From Aaosphaeria pasadenensis (Eukaryota > Ascomycota > Dothideomycetes > Pleosporales), in NCBI GenBank assembly GCA_022813625.1, contig JAKLMB010000021.1, forward strand, positions 124,001-188,000: a stretch of 64,000 nt of DNA, read 5' to 3'. The position numbers and the translations under genes were made by a program. The notes below the pieces were generated by a model. The model was given only the letters and a program-made list of their open reading frames with translations. It had not been told where the DNA came from and did not search any database. Of this stretch, positions 32,148-43,990 are shown piece after piece (the stretch's first letter is position 1; every line of letters starts with the position of its first letter).

Positions 32148-33321
32148 GCGTACAAGCATTTTTTAAGCTTTGGCCTGGCACCCATCAATACTTCTTCTAG
32201 CTTAGTTTATCCCTGACCTTAAACATCATGCAGTAGAAATGGCCAGGACTACCCTCTGGCTTAGGTTCTATTTGAATCGTTGACTTAGATTCTACTGTTA
32301 GTGTAACCGCCTGAGAAGGGCTGGCACACTTGCAACCATTCAAAGCAAGAGAAACAAGATCGAAGAAGGTAGCAGTCGATGGAACTGAAACAGCAACCCA
32401 TCCAACTGCTTCAGTGTACGCCACTTGGGCAAGCGAAAGGAGCAAGGATACAGAAATGGCTGAGATCCGGATTGAAGACGAAGCAGCAAGTCCAAGACGC
32501 CTTTATCTCTGCGCCCAAAGCCGCGTAGTAAAATGTTCTCGCTGGTACATATGGACACATAGACACAGTCACGATGAGCACAAAAAGAGGCCATGGAATA
32601 ATCATCTGGAAGTGCGCGAACAGTTTCGCATGTAAAGCCTGGGTTTCGTCTGAGTTCGCAACCTCGGGAACGACGATGGCGAACGTTGTGGCGCCGAAGA
32701 GAAGAGGGCACAAGGGGTGCGTGTAAGTGTAGTGGCACTGCTAAACTGAGCTCAAGTCAAAAGCTGCAAGGGCGTAAGCCAATTAGATGCTCTGCCTACG
32801 TCCGGAGTCTCTGTGCATAAGCCAGTCAGGTTGCCTTCTTTCCAGACTTCATTACGCACCGACGATGTAGACTACCTAGGCGTGCGAGGTATTACTTACA
32901 ACCTGAACCGTTGCGTGTTACAGCATCACCTAGCTCGTATACCGCTTGCGGTGACGTTTGGAGCCTTGCCGATTTTGTATGTTTACGAGATCACTATTTC
33001 CTTTTTCGTGTTAGTAACCGCCATTTTGGGTAGCCGACATATGGTCCTTGACTCCTTGTCGCAAACATAAAACCACAACGTTGGATACCTCACTGAACCT
33101 CACCCATCTCAGTAATTAAGATTACGGAGCAATTGCCTCACGATCGCTTGTACGGCACCGCCAGATAGTATTAATATGAATATGATTTCACTCTCTTCGA
33201 ACTCCATGTCCATTCAAGCTTCCCATTCCATTCCTTGAGTTATCTTTCGTTCCGGCTAGTTCGGCTTCCATTCTTTTGTTCTTCTACACTCGCATTCTTT
33301 TATTCTTTTATTCTTATCATT

Positions 33322-34910
33322 ATGCTTTCTAACATTATTCTCATCGCGACCCTCGCATCAGCAGGCCTCATCGAGGGAGCCGCATTGGATGTCTCCAATC
33401 ATTTCAATCTAGTAGCTAGGCAGCGTGGAGGTCAACGAGGCGGCAAGCAAGGCGGCCAACAAGGCGGCCAACAAGGAGGCCAAACATGCTTGAACAACAA
33501 CTTGATCCAGTCTGCCAGCACCCTTACTGGTCAGGAACCCGGAACTGAGGGTATCAAACCCGGCCAAGCACCTTCTGCTGTGTAAGTCTCTGTACAAACT
33601 TGATAACTGTCGCACGTGCTGACTTTCCAACTAGCGATAAAGCGAACTTCATCAACTTCTGCGAAGGTCAAGAACTTACCAACGGCATGCAGATTCGGAC
33701 GGGGTCCTGCAATGGTATCCCCATGGGCAGGATCCCCGCCCAGACCAACATGATCACGGCCGTGATCACCAACCCTAAAGTCGGCGTCCAAATCCCCTCT
33801 GACACCACGTTCAACATCGAGGTGCAGACAAAGCACCTCAGCGCCGGTTTCTTCACCAACCCAACAACCAACTACTACACTGCGCCACAAGACCTGGACG
33901 AGAATGGCGACATCATCGGCCATTGTCACGTCACAGTTCAAGACATTGGTAACATGCAAGCGACTGAGCCTCCGGACCCGACCACATTCGCCTTCTTCAA
34001 GGGCATCGACGATGCTGGAAACGGGCAGGGTCTCCTCAAGGCTGTCGTCACAGATGGACTTCCTGTCGGTATCTACCGCGTTTGCACCATGATTGCGGCA
34101 CGGAATCACCAGCCGGTCAATATGCCTGTTGCCCAGCGCGGTGCCCAAGACGACTGCACCAAGTTCGAGGTGGTCAAGTCCAGCAACCCGGGGAAAAAGC
34201 CTTCGTCGAATGACAAAAATGGCAATGGGAAAAAGAACCAGGACAAGGAAGGCATCCTCAAAGACAAGGGAGCCAAGGGAAACGGAGCCAAAGGCAATAC
34301 AAATGGCAACGGCAATGCGAATGGCAACGTCAACGGCAATGCAAATGGCAACGTCAACGGCAATACGAATGGCAACGGCAACGGCAACGCAAATGGTAAC
34401 GCCAATGGCAACGGCAACGGTAACGCAAATGGCAACGGTAACGCAAATAGTAACGGCAATGTAAATGGTAACGGCAATGCAAATGGCAACGGTACCGCAA
34501 ATGCTATTGGCAACGGCAACGGCAATGGAAATGGAAATGGAAATGGAAATGGAAATGGAAATGCAAATGGCAATGGCAAGGGTAATGGTAACGGCAACGG
34601 CAACGGCAATATAATTGGCAACGGCAATGTCAACGGCAACGGTACCGCCATTGGCAATGGGAACGCAAATGGTAATGGGAACGCAAATGGCAACGGAAGG
34701 GTCGGTGGTGAAGGCAAGGTTGGCGGTGAAGGCAAGGTCGGTGGTGAAGGTAAAGCGGGAGGTGAAGGCAAAGCGGGAGGTGAAGGCAAAGCGGGTGGTG
34801 AAGGTAAAATCGGTGGTGAAGGAAAGGTTGGTGGTGAAGGAAAAGTAGGTGGCGAAGGCAGACGGGGAGCAAGGTTTAGGCGCGCGTCAAAACTACAAAG
34901 GTCGTGGTAG
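33322..34910 (+). CDS. Secreted fungal extracellular protein with Asn-Gly and GGEGK repeat tail
   Basis: Two exons (33322-33581 and 33635-34910; intron GTAAGT..CTAG, 53 nt) give 511 residues. The signal peptide starts MLSNIILIATLASAG. A Gln/Gly-rich segment (GGQQGGQQGG) precedes a conserved domain of about 190 residues: NFINFCEGQELTNG, GSCNGIPMGRIP, NPTTNYYTAPQDLDENG, IGHCHVTVQDIG, FAFFKGIDDAGNGQGLL and ARNHQPVNMPVAQRG. This domain is widespread in fungal secreted proteins that databases often mislabel as ribosomal protein S17; its function is not established. The tail is all repeat: Asn-Gly units with Ala or Val from about 34291 to 34700, then nine V/A/I-GGEGK hexapeptides (about 34705-34865), ending in a basic RRGARFRRASK. 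The tail makes it far longer than the conserved domain alone and probably acts as a flexible extracellular spacer. Confidence 0.85.
34291..34865 (+). repeat. In-frame coding minisatellites (Asn-Gly units, then GGEGK units)
   Basis: The first block is built of 6- and 12-nt units (GGCAAC, AATGGC) encoding Asn-Gly with interspersed Ala or Val. The second is nine 18-nt units encoding V/A/I-GGEGK. Adjacent units differ mostly at third positions, so the protein repeat is conserved more than the DNA. Confidence 0.9.
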
Positions 34911-36122
34911 ATGGACTTGGGAGGGCAATCGATTAGGTGTACTGAGTGAATGGCTGGTGCAGTTAGCGGGTATGCAGGTTCCGCATGTACATGAATGACG
35001 TTGGAAATGTATATATCTTCTTGGTATGCTCGTGTAGACTTGTATATAAGTGTGTCTCGTGTAATTCTTACACAGAGACACGAAATGTGCCCTTTAGGTT
35101 GTTTCGCAAAACCCGTGATGAACTGACCCTCCTGGGTGCGAGAAGATCTGAACTATTTAGTTGATGTGCCTTATCGGACTATACTCAAACAAAGTGCCTG
35201 CTATCTGCAATAACGAAACATATTAATGGGCACCTAAATCTCACTTGACCCCCAAATTTCCCTCATCCTTCTTCCCCTGCAGGTGCATGATACCGAGGCC
35301 TTTCTCCTTGGTGCCGAAAGCCGCTCCGTATTCCTGAGAATACGAAAGGGGGGTTGTAAGCCATAACGTTACAGGACCCTGTACCTATTAATTCAACTAA
35401 CATGTAGACAAAGATAAAACTGCTAGACTAGAATAAGTAAATTTGATAGAGTGATCAGAAGCAGCTGGAAGTATATCAAATTCAGGGGTGCTTAAATTGT
35501 TCTTTTACCGACTACGGAGTACAGCTACATTACCTAGATGCCCATCACACACTTGCACGCACCACTCTAGTCTGAAGAACCATAGCATTGGCAGTGCGGA
35601 TGATTTGAGTTATCGTCTAGCAAGGCCTTGAATATTCTATAGGTTTTGCTCCACGAGGACGTGGACTTAGAAAAGGTTTGCTGGCGTGGGGAAGGTAGAA
35701 CACTCATCAGGATACAATCGCACGTATAAAAGCAGTCGGTATTTTGATATGCGTACTTATACAAGTAGTATCGCATTGAACGAGGGCTAGGCGGGATGGC
35801 AAATCATTGCCCGGATATATCCATGTTTTGTTGCGCATGGTCTAGGTCATTTACTGAACCAGACAAGCCGAAAAGAATCCCACCCAACACGCACCGTCGT
35901 ATCTCATAGGATACAAAAAATATGAGTTGCCTGAAAATGCCTAAAGTAACGTACCACGACAAGATAGGAAAGTTTGCTGATCAGAGACGGGCCGAAAAGC
36001 AAGCGCGGCCACGCGACCCATATATCTTTCCAAACGACGTCAGCAACACATTTCGCACATTTTGTTCCCTTCGAAACCATCCCCAGGCATAGACTTGTAA
36101 CTACTCGTAACCATCTCATTCC
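34911..36122. other. Spacer between secreted repeat protein and methyltransferase
   Basis: About 1.2 kb with no convincing gene on either strand. It includes one TACGGAGTA motif at 35513-35521 and should hold the methyltransferase promoter. Confidence 0.5.
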
Positions 36123-37232
36123 ATGCTCCTACCAAATCTCGTAACCCTCCGCTACCCAACTACCGCCGAGCTGGGCCCTGAAGACATCCTCAGCAGCACA
36201 TTAGGTTCTCTGTACCCGGACGACCTCGTGATCCAGCATGGCGATGACCAGGACACACTCGTAGTGTATCACAACAGGGCTCACGGACATCTCGAGTTCC
36301 ACACGGCCGATGTGAATGGCGAGGAGCAAAGGAGGAAATTTGCGCATTACGTTTGGAATGCGGGTGTGCTGATGGGGGAGCTTATTGGTGGGAAGAAGGG
36401 CGAGCAGAGGTTAGTGGAGAATGATCTTGATGGACTGGAAGGGAATTTTCGGACGGGGGAAGACTGGTGGTGGGTTGGGGACAAGGAGGAGAAGAATTGG
36501 AGAGTTGATGGGGAGACGGTGCTGGAGCTTGGTGCAGGTTTGTGCATTCACTGTCCTTCGTTTGAACTCACGTGAAACCATAAATGCTATGTGCCGTGAA
36601 GTACTTTGGGAGGATGCATGGGCTGATGGATGATGATTCTCTCTGTAGGAGCTGGATTGGCGGGGATAGTAAGCTTGCTCTCGGGCGCGAAAGAGGTAAT
36701 GCAGGATGGTACAGCATGACAATCGGATTGCAACTAATCAATGGCTCGACAGGTCACATTCACAGACTATCCCGCGCCGCCCATCATTGAGACAATCAGG
36801 AAAAACGTCGCGAAGAACGTACCAGATCATCTCAAAGCTAACATCTCGGTCGAAGGACACCAATGGGGCGAGTTGGACGGACCCTTCGCACTGGCCAATG
36901 CCCACAAGTACACACGAATACTCGCTGCGGATTGCCTGTGGATGCCCTGGGAGCATGAAACTCTGGCTCGCTCGATGCTACATTTCCTATCGGATTCGCC
37001 GGATGCCAGGATATTTTGCATTGCAGGCTTTCATACCGGCCGCGCGAAGATGGCGCCGTTCTACGAAGAAGTCGTCCCCTCTGCTGGCTTGGAGGTGGAG
37101 GAAATCTATGAGATGGATGCCAGGGGAAGGAGGCGGTCGTGGAAGAAGGAGCGTGATGGTGGGAATGAGAACGTCGGAGAGCGGAAGAAATGGCTCTCTG
37201 TTGCAAGACTGCGGCGTGCTGTCAAGCAATAG
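36123..37232 (+). CDS. NNT1/EFM7-like class I SAM methyltransferase (Methyltransf_16 family)
   Basis: Three exons (36123-36537, 36649-36695, 36753-37232) give 313 residues in frame. The middle exon is only 47 nt and completes the SAM-binding motif: VLELGAGAGLAGIVSLLSG. Other family blocks are YVWNAGVLMGELI, EVTFTDYPAPP (acidic end of strand 2), VEGHQWGELDG and ILAADCLWMPWEHE, followed by a C-terminal strand with FCIAGFHTGR. Yeast Nnt1/Efm7 shares WNAG, VLELGA and TDYP and modifies the N terminus of eEF1A. This protein has a longer, different N terminus (about 75 residues), so it may be a paralogue with another substrate. The first donor is GTTTGT, weaker than the others. It converges with the EFM4-like gene, 80 bases away. 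Confidence 0.87.
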
Positions 37233-37312
37233 GGTATCTCATGTCGTTCCAAGCATCGTCAATATTGTTTTTAGCCACTCATCGCAACACAACGAAACAC
37301 ATTTCAACATCT

Positions 37313-38059
37313 TCAATCCTTTCTCTTGAAGCATAACGTGACCACACTCGACCCCGTCTTCCCACCAAACGTAAAACTCGGATACTTGACCGAATCCTCA
37401 AACACAAACGAACTCCCCTCGCCTTCAAACCAACCCAAAAGCTCCTCCTTCGTCCAGTTACAACTCGTGATCAAGAACCTCCCTCCCTTCTTGGCCAACC
37501 CCTCCACCCTCTCGCTATACCCCTCGCAAATCCTCCTGCCAGACCCATCCGTCTCCTGTGACAAGCATATGGCATCGAAAGTGCCCTTGTCAAGCACGAC
37601 ATCGAACCCACCCTCATCGCCCAACCACGTCCCAGGTTCCTGGGACAAAATATCCCATTCATAGAATCCAATATCCTTATACTCTCCCTCCACATCATCA
37701 TCCCCATCTTTCGAATCCCTGATCTCCCCCGCCAACCTCACCGACTCTTTCGAATAATCCACGCCCACCATCTCCCCCTCCCACTCCTCCTCCCTCAACG
37801 CAAACAGCAAATGTCCGTTCCCCGTCCCCAGATCCAAGAACCTCGTCCCGCCGGACGACTTGTCGAGAACGCCCTCGTCGGACAGATCCTCGAGGAATTG
37901 TAGCATGCGCTCCTCGGCGCCCGCGTCGGAGAACCATATCGTGCCTTGGTCGTCGGCGTTGCTGGAGAAGTTGGCGCGCTCCGTCGTGTAGGCGGCGTCC
38001 CAGTAGGATTTCGTGCCGAGCTCGGAGGGGTCGAGGTGCGTTGGATGGGCGTCTGTCAT
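37313..38059 (-). CDS. efm4: EFM4-like protein-lysine methyltransferase (eEF1A methyltransferase family)
   Basis: A 248-residue single exon starting MTDAHPTHLDPSELGTKSYW. The family signature SYWDAAYTTERANF is followed by the SAM-binding motif RFLDLGTGNGHLLFAL, the acidic VGVDYSKESV, YEWDILSQ and FDVVLDKGTFDAICLS, with FLITSCNWTKEELLGWF near the end. This matches yeast Efm4/See1 and human METTL10, which methylate one lysine of eEF1A. The frame is open upstream to 38338, but the Met at 38059 fits the family N terminus. It is tail to tail with another methyltransferase of an eEF1A-linked family. Confidence 0.92.
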   Translation of the reverse strand: MTDAHPTHLDPSELGTKSYWDAAYTTERANFSSNADDQGTIWFSDAGAEERMLQFLEDLSDEGVLDKSSGGTRFLDLGTGNGHLLFALREEEWEGEMVGVDYSKESVRLAGEIRDSKDGDDDVEGEYKDIGFYEWDILSQEPGTWLGDEGGFDVVLDKGTFDAICLSQETDGSGRRICEGYSERVEGLAKKGGRFLITSCNWTKEELLGWFEGEGSSFVFEDSVKYPSFTFGGKTGSSVVTLCFKRKD

Positions 38060-38618
38060 GTTTGTTGTTTCTTTGGAGGAGGTATCCAATTCGAGTAATG
38101 TCAAGGTACAGCGGCTGTGTGGTGGGCTTGTGATTGTGGATGTACCTAGGTAGGTAAGGACGAGGGATGGGTGGAAAAAGTTCGCTGTCAATGCGGAATG
38201 CGCGCGTGCGAATAGGCGAAGAAGAGACAAAATTGAACACCTCGTGACTTCGTGGTAGGAATAAGCTTTGGAGAATGTATTGTTATGCAGGCTCGTGGCA
38301 CAGTAGTAGTGGAGAGTGGATCGCGCTTCGTGCCGCAAGGAGAGAACAAAGAAAAAAGACGTGGGCGTGGGTGGGTGCGGGGCAGATTCCGAGGGTTGAA
38401 GGATCTCGGAAACGGTTCCTGACGCTAATGGTGGGATGTCTGGACTGGTATTGTGCTACATATGACGTCGATCATAAACAACTTTCATTCTCATATTCAC
38501 ACTTAAACCTGTCGCATCGCATCAATCTAGACACATAATATCCACTCCTTTTTCCATCTTCAGTAAATTATTAATACCTACAGCCTCCAATACATCAACA
38601 ACAATAACAACAACAACA
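38060..38618. other. Divergent promoter region of efm4-like and small membrane protein genes
   Basis: About 560 bases. It contains a TACCTAGGTAGGTA stretch near 38142, a type of site also seen in other spacers of this window. No gene is visible. Confidence 0.5.
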
Positions 38619-39153
38619 ATGGCAAACCTCATCTTCGTCCCACTAACACTCACAACCCTCCTCTCCGCCTACACCCTCAACCTCGCCTACACAAACATCA
38701 CTCTCCTCCAACGGTACGAGAGCCAGAGCGAAAAAGCCGCAGAGTGGTCCTCCACAGCCGCCGAGCGACTGCGCAAGACAAGAACGACGCAGGCCAGTGG
38801 CGCCGTATCTGTACGTTTCCCCCACCTCTCGTCGGCGAGATCCCAAAACCAGCGCTGACCAGAACAATCAGATCGTCTTATCCCTCATCTCCTCAACATA
38901 CCTTATCTTGCACCCCATTCTCTCATCCGAGAAGAAACAAAGCGACCATGCGGTCCTCATCACGGCCGTCAACATTGTCGCCTCGTCCGCTGCGAGAGTG
39001 CACATGGCTGGGTTCTGGAATGAGAAGGAGCAGACGCGCGTGCCGTTCCTCGAGAAGTTCAACGATGCGGTTAGGGGGAGCGAGAGGGAGAGGGATCTGG
39101 TGTGGGGAATTGCGGGGTGCTGGGTTGCGGTTGGGTTGTTTGCGATCTGGTGA
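38619..39153 (+). CDS. Small integral membrane protein, hypothetical
   Basis: Two exons (38619-38810 and 38872-39153) give 157 residues. The intron has a GTACGT donor and CAATCAG acceptor; a second in-frame acceptor 9 nt upstream would add three residues but lies too close to the CTGAC branch point. The N terminus MANLIFVPLTLTTLLSAYTL looks like a signal anchor. A charged segment (RYESQSEKAAEWSSTAAERL) follows, then hydrophobic stretches IVLSLISSTYLILHPIL and VLITAVNIVASSAARVHMA, and a last helix VWGIAGCWVAVGLFAIW. I do not recognise the family. The start follows a (CAA)n leader typical of highly expressed fungal genes. Confidence 0.75.
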
Positions 39154-39339
39154 GTGGGTGGATGAACGGGGAGTAGGAAGAGTGAAAATGCTTTGCATAA
39201 GTGTACGATAGGGGAGTTGTAGATGATACTCGGAGTAAATGGTAGATTTTTCGATTATGATGCATTGGTTATATGTAGTTCTAGTATTGGGGGGGTATTC
39301 GAGATATATGCATGCATGCAATGAAACAATCAAACGGCC

Positions 39340-41599
39340 TTAATACATCCTTTCCATCTCTGTCGCCACGCGCAGACTCTCGCTTTCTCGGGTCCAGTCC
39401 TCGATCCTCTCGGCCACTTCTCCAACTAGTCGTTCGTACGTGTCGCTCATGAAGAACAGCGTCGTGTGGGCCGTGACTTCGTCGACATTCTCCATGAACA
39501 CGCGCACCCACGTGGGATCTTTGTTGCCGTACGCATCCTTCGGGGGGAGCATGCAAAACTTTCTGAACTTCTTCTTCTTTGGTGGTGCGTTTGGATCTGT
39601 TGGTTGGGAGGCATTTGTGTCCGTGGTCGTAAGCGTGTGTGTTGAATCGGCGTATTGACTTGAAGGAGCCATGCTGTCGGTCATAGAGGTGCGATCGTCT
39701 GGTTCGGGCTGAGATAGAATGGCACTGCGAGAAAAATCATAGTTTGCATATGGACCGGTACTCGTGTCTTGGACGTGGCTTTCCGGCTCGAGTCGCATGG
39801 CGCTGACACCCTCAGCAAGGTGATCGGACGAAGTGCCACTGTCGGCCTTGCTTTCGAGACCATCTGATACCGAATGCCTCTGTTTCTCCTTCTCCTTCTC
39901 CTTCTCCCTCTCTTTCTCGTCCTTCCCTTTCTGCTTCTCCCATCTCTCGGTGAGTTTCGTCCTCTCCTTGATGACCTTGTTGCGTGCTTTGACCTTTGCC
40001 TGGTATTCCTTCAGAGCTCGCGAATGCTCCTTTTCGGCGGCCCTCCGTTCTGCTTTGTCCGTGAATTGTGCAATGTCTACAAATGGTGGTTCTTGGGGTA
40101 TTCCAGGTATTTCTGGCAAATTCGGTGGTTGCAAGTTATTTGGTACTGCCTCCGATGAATTCGACGGTTCAGGTTGTGTGGGCAGCTCGTGTACTTCATT
40201 TTCATCCAGCATGGGTTGTGGAGATACGCTTCTGAGGTCATGCTCCTCGTTTTCCTCGTGTTCCTCGTGTTCCTCATGCTTCTCGTACGCTTCAGACCCA
40301 GGCAATTCGGCCTTATCTTTGGGTGTAGTTGCGGAGGGTGGTTCCTGTGGTGTCACGGGCACTATGTGATCTCCGCGATGCTCATCCACTGATATATGTG
40401 GGCTCGGGATTATTCCTAACTCCGTGGTATTGGTACTCAATGCCAGCTGTGAACTTGATGTGAGGCCTGTTGTGCTCATCGACTGTTGCGTTGTCAATCC
40501 TCGGCTCGAAGGACGTGAGGGTGATGGAGACTTGGGCGACTTGGGCGACTTTGGTGACTTGGGTTTCTTCGGTCGTCCCGTGCTTGCTGTATAGTAATTG
40601 ACGAAACGAATCCTCGGCGGCCATTGCACTTCTGGATTGGCAGCCCTTCGTCTCGCAACATCGTCGACTTCCAGGGCGCGTATACGAGCATAACGGGCTT
40701 TCAGTTCGCTATAGTCGGCCATGGCACCCCCAAACTCGAGATGCGACTTGACCAGTCCCTTGGAGGCTTCAAGCAATCCGTTTGAATGCTTCTTCATGAA
40801 ATGAAAAGCGTTCTCCCAACCCTTGCGTATAGGTAGGTGGACATCATTGCCGTATGATGGATTATAATGGGGATCCGACGGCTTGGGATTGAACAAGGTA
40901 TCCATCCTACTTGGTTTCGATCCCGGTGCTGCTGCACTTCCCTGCTCTTCTGGCGTTGGCCAAGGTTTGAAAATGCTTGTCAGACCTGCTTTCACAATTC
41001 CTGGATGCATTCCCAAAAATGGCACATCGAAGTTCACTACGCCGATTATGCGGTGACGAAATAGTAGCGCAATGTCTGCAGCAAGAAGACCTCCCATGGA
41101 GTGGCCCAGCAGGATGATGTCCGTTTGTGGGGTAATGTTCGGTGTGATCCTGACCCGACCGTTAGCCCATGCGATGCGCAAGACCATCATCAAGTCCCTC
41201 GTCATGTATGTCACCGTACCAGTTTGAGAAGTCGTCCCGCGCGACCTCAATGGCATATCGAGATCGATACTTTGGGTAGATCTTCGTATGAACAACGTGC
41301 GACTCGGCCATGGTAATTGTCACGAGGTTATGCAGATGCGCTGGGAAACTGCGAAAGCTAGTTTCGTCGCCCATGAAGCCATGTAGATATACAAGCAGCA
41401 GTCGTCGCTGGCCTGTATGATCGATCGAAGGGTCGGGTACCAACGATTGGGTCGACGAATTGCGCGGGTCGTTGGTCGCCATGGCAGTCATGGAAGGATC
41501 GGGGCGATAGCCGTTCTCATCTATCTCTGAATAGCGAGGGGGCAGCGGCGGAGGTGAAGGGTTGTGATATCCATGGTGGTTTGGTGTTGGCGACGTCAT
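39340..41599 (-). CDS. Lipase-like alpha/beta hydrolase (DUF676/serine esterase type) with long charged tail
   Basis: Two exons (41220-41599 and 39340-41149; 70-nt intron with GTACGG donor and GGTCAG acceptor) give 729 residues. Hydrolase motifs are LLLVYLHGFMGDETSF (oxyanion strand), KIYPKYRSRYAIEVARDDF and, after the intron, IILLGHSMGGLLAADIALLF with the nucleophile Ser. NFDVPFLGMHPGIV follows. A low-complexity region with repeated KSPKSP, Glu/His-rich (EKHEEHEEHEENEEH) and Lys/Glu-rich coiled-coil segments fills about residues 330-600. The C-terminal block (KFCMLPPKDAYGNKDPTWV, VTAHTTLFFMSDTYERLV) looks conserved. The substrate is unknown; this fungal protein type is usually annotated only as a lipase or serine esterase. 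Confidence 0.85.
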
Positions 41600-43669
41600 T
41601 TTCAAGGTGGGCTGTGTGTGGCTGTTTGAAATGAGAGACGAAACAAGGTCCACCAAACAGATGCGCAGGCCGCAAGGTCTTAAACGAGAGGCAATGAAAA
41701 CGCAGCAGATTCTGATGGTATCAATGAGGCATCGTTTACATCGTAATTCACCGTAACGTAGCAGGAACAAGAAGATGCCCAGAGAATGAATATACGCGTA
41801 TTCAGTGGATTACGCGGTCATGGTTAGATTTGGAACGAAGGGTTGAGGAAGTGGGGAAACTTGATGGCGGAGGCCAATTCCCATATTGGGTTTGGGGGGA
41901 ATGATATCACCACGTGAGCCCACGTGATGAACAATCTATTCTAAAACAAGTTAGATACAAACGGTACGGGGATGATCCAGGTTGATTGCTGGAGGCTGGT
42001 CAGTTCCCCTTGGATCTCCTTCGAGAACATCCACGTCCACTTCTCTGGCCTCTCGCGGCTCACCTCTCTCATCCTGTCTGCCCTCCGTGCCTCGTCTCGT
42101 ACCTTACTCATGCCTTATCTTGCATCCGCTGGGGCAGGTTGCAGGACAACACAATCTAGAACAAGAGAAAAACACCGACGCCAACACATCGCTACAGCAG
42201 ACGGGTCATACGAGTAGGTACGGAGTACAGTGGAAAGAAAAAAAGGAAAATGACCGCGGCGCGTTGCAGGCTGCATCCATTATTGAGTGGCACATCCACC
42301 TGGACGGGGGCGATGGGTATGGTTCTAGAAGAGGCAAATTGCGGCCAGCAGTCACCCGTTCAATCAGCGCCCACACACGGGATTCCGGTGGGAGGGTACG
42401 CTCTCCCTCACTTCACGCCGTCCAACAATAAGAAAGGGGTCGATGATGGTTATGATGACGGCGATGCTAAAGATGGTCATGAGGGTCATCTTCAGCTTTG
42501 AATGTCTAGGGGGTCAATCTGACGAAGGATAGCCAGGGAAATGAAGACTTGCAGTCTGAGAATGACAACAGAGTGGCAGTCACCATCATTGCAACACTCA
42601 TAGCAAGTGTCCCGATAATGGCTAGATGGTATTATCTATTATCTACGGTAAGGTGAGAGGAGGAAATTGATGGCTGTGGTGGCTGCTGCAGGGACGGGAC
42701 GGCAAGATGACCGGGGGAAGCAGAGAAAGTGAAAAAGACTTTTGCCAAGCATCCCAACTCACAAGATACGATTCCAGCCGTTTTGGGACTCGGAGTCTGC
42801 ATGTCCATTGAGCTGAGTGTGGTCTAGGGCTACCTCGTATGTCTCCCAGCTCTTGGTGCCCGGATGACAGACAGGTGCAGGTGTTCGTTCAATGATACCT
42901 GCATAATGTGTATCTGTGTATCTGTACTCCGTCTCTGTCTGTTTTGCGCTCGCTCCCCTCTGGACCGAGAAGAAGGGGCCAGGAAGAGTATTACAGCAAA
43001 TGGACTGTGTGTAGAACCACACAAAGTTCATGCTGTTGCCTACTCACCTAAGTACCCATCTCCAGAGAAATTACACAAGATATCCATCTGATTCCATGAA
43101 TGCTGTCGTCACCCTAATTAAAGAAGACCCGACTACTGGAGGGCTAGCCTTCACACCACACCGTGTCCCGTGATTCCCGTCGCATCACCAGAAATATACT
43201 TTCGTAGAAATACACCCACAAAAGACCCACAACCGGCCGCCATGGATAGAATAGGATAGCTCAGTGAAGCAACGTGGACGGTCGTCATATCACTAAGGGG
43301 ACTAGAGGATACTAGAGAGGACTAGAGAGAGAGGTTAAAAGGGACCAAGTGGACTGGAAGGAAGAAGCCCGATCTATTCAGAGCAACAACACGAAATTAC
43401 TTCTTACTAGTATTACTCTAGTACAGGAACTCTACCCAGTTGACCTAGACTCCACTGGTATGTTACTTGTTAGTTATACCGGGGCCCTGGGGGGGTGAAT
43501 GTTCAATGAGTATGAGGTCGCAAGGGTTGTTGATTGATGGTCCTTCCATCGGGCCAATCACGGATCTCCAATGTTTGGTCCTTCCCGTGTTCTCTCCCCT
43601 TTTCGTACTAGACTTGGTCCCTCCTTCAATGAGCTAGTACACATAAGGTCTAGCCTTAGATTTCCACAA

Positions 43670-43990
43670 TTGGAGATGCCCTCACACTCTCTTCTTTTCT
43701 CTTCCGCTTCCTCTTCCTATTCCTGTTCCTATCTCTCTCTCGCCCCTCTCCCCATCTCTCCCTCTCTCGGTCTGTGTGTGCGTCTGGCGTGTGTCTGTGT
43801 TTTCTGTTCCTCTCGTCTGCGTCCGGGGGTCTGTTCTCGACTTCTATCCACCTGCACTTACGCTTGTGCCTGCATTGTACCTGTGCGGGTGTCTCATGCT
43901 CTCTCTCTGTTTTCCTCTCTCCCCTACCCACACACTCAACCTCACTCACTCACTCTCTCTCTCTCTCTCCCAAGAGTGAATCCCTCTCCT
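43670..43990 (+). promoter_or_regulatory. Pyrimidine-rich promoter/leader tract
   Basis: Some 320 bases dominated by C and T with CTCTCT runs, about 0.7-1 kb upstream of the Ser-rich membrane protein gene. CT-rich tracts often lie just upstream of transcription starts in moulds. The assignment to this gene is by position only. Confidence 0.4.

Larger units (their letters stand above)
30888..33321. other. Gene-poor region with foldback element
   Basis: About 2.4 kb. It contains the foldback repeat at 30980-31116, an ATG-started frame of 157 codons at 31404-31877, and a perfect 11-bp-arm palindrome at 32125-32147. On the minus strand around 32200-32740, two overlapping frames have hydrophobic stretches (for example MIIPWPLFVLIVTVSM) but no ATG-started model I can defend. 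They may be a decayed membrane-protein gene. Confidence 0.45.

Noticed and set aside
32197..32738. Hydrophobic minus-strand frames that could form a membrane-protein gene
   Set aside because: No ATG-started model with good splice sites was found, and no family was recognised; possibly a decayed gene.
34106..34789. Minus-strand frame of Leu/Pro-rich repeats (227 codons)
   Set aside because: Complement of the Asn-Gly and GGEGK coding repeats of the secreted protein.
39833..40369. 178-codon plus-strand open frame rich in Ser, Cys and Phe
   Set aside because: Antisense of the low-complexity part of the lipase-like gene.
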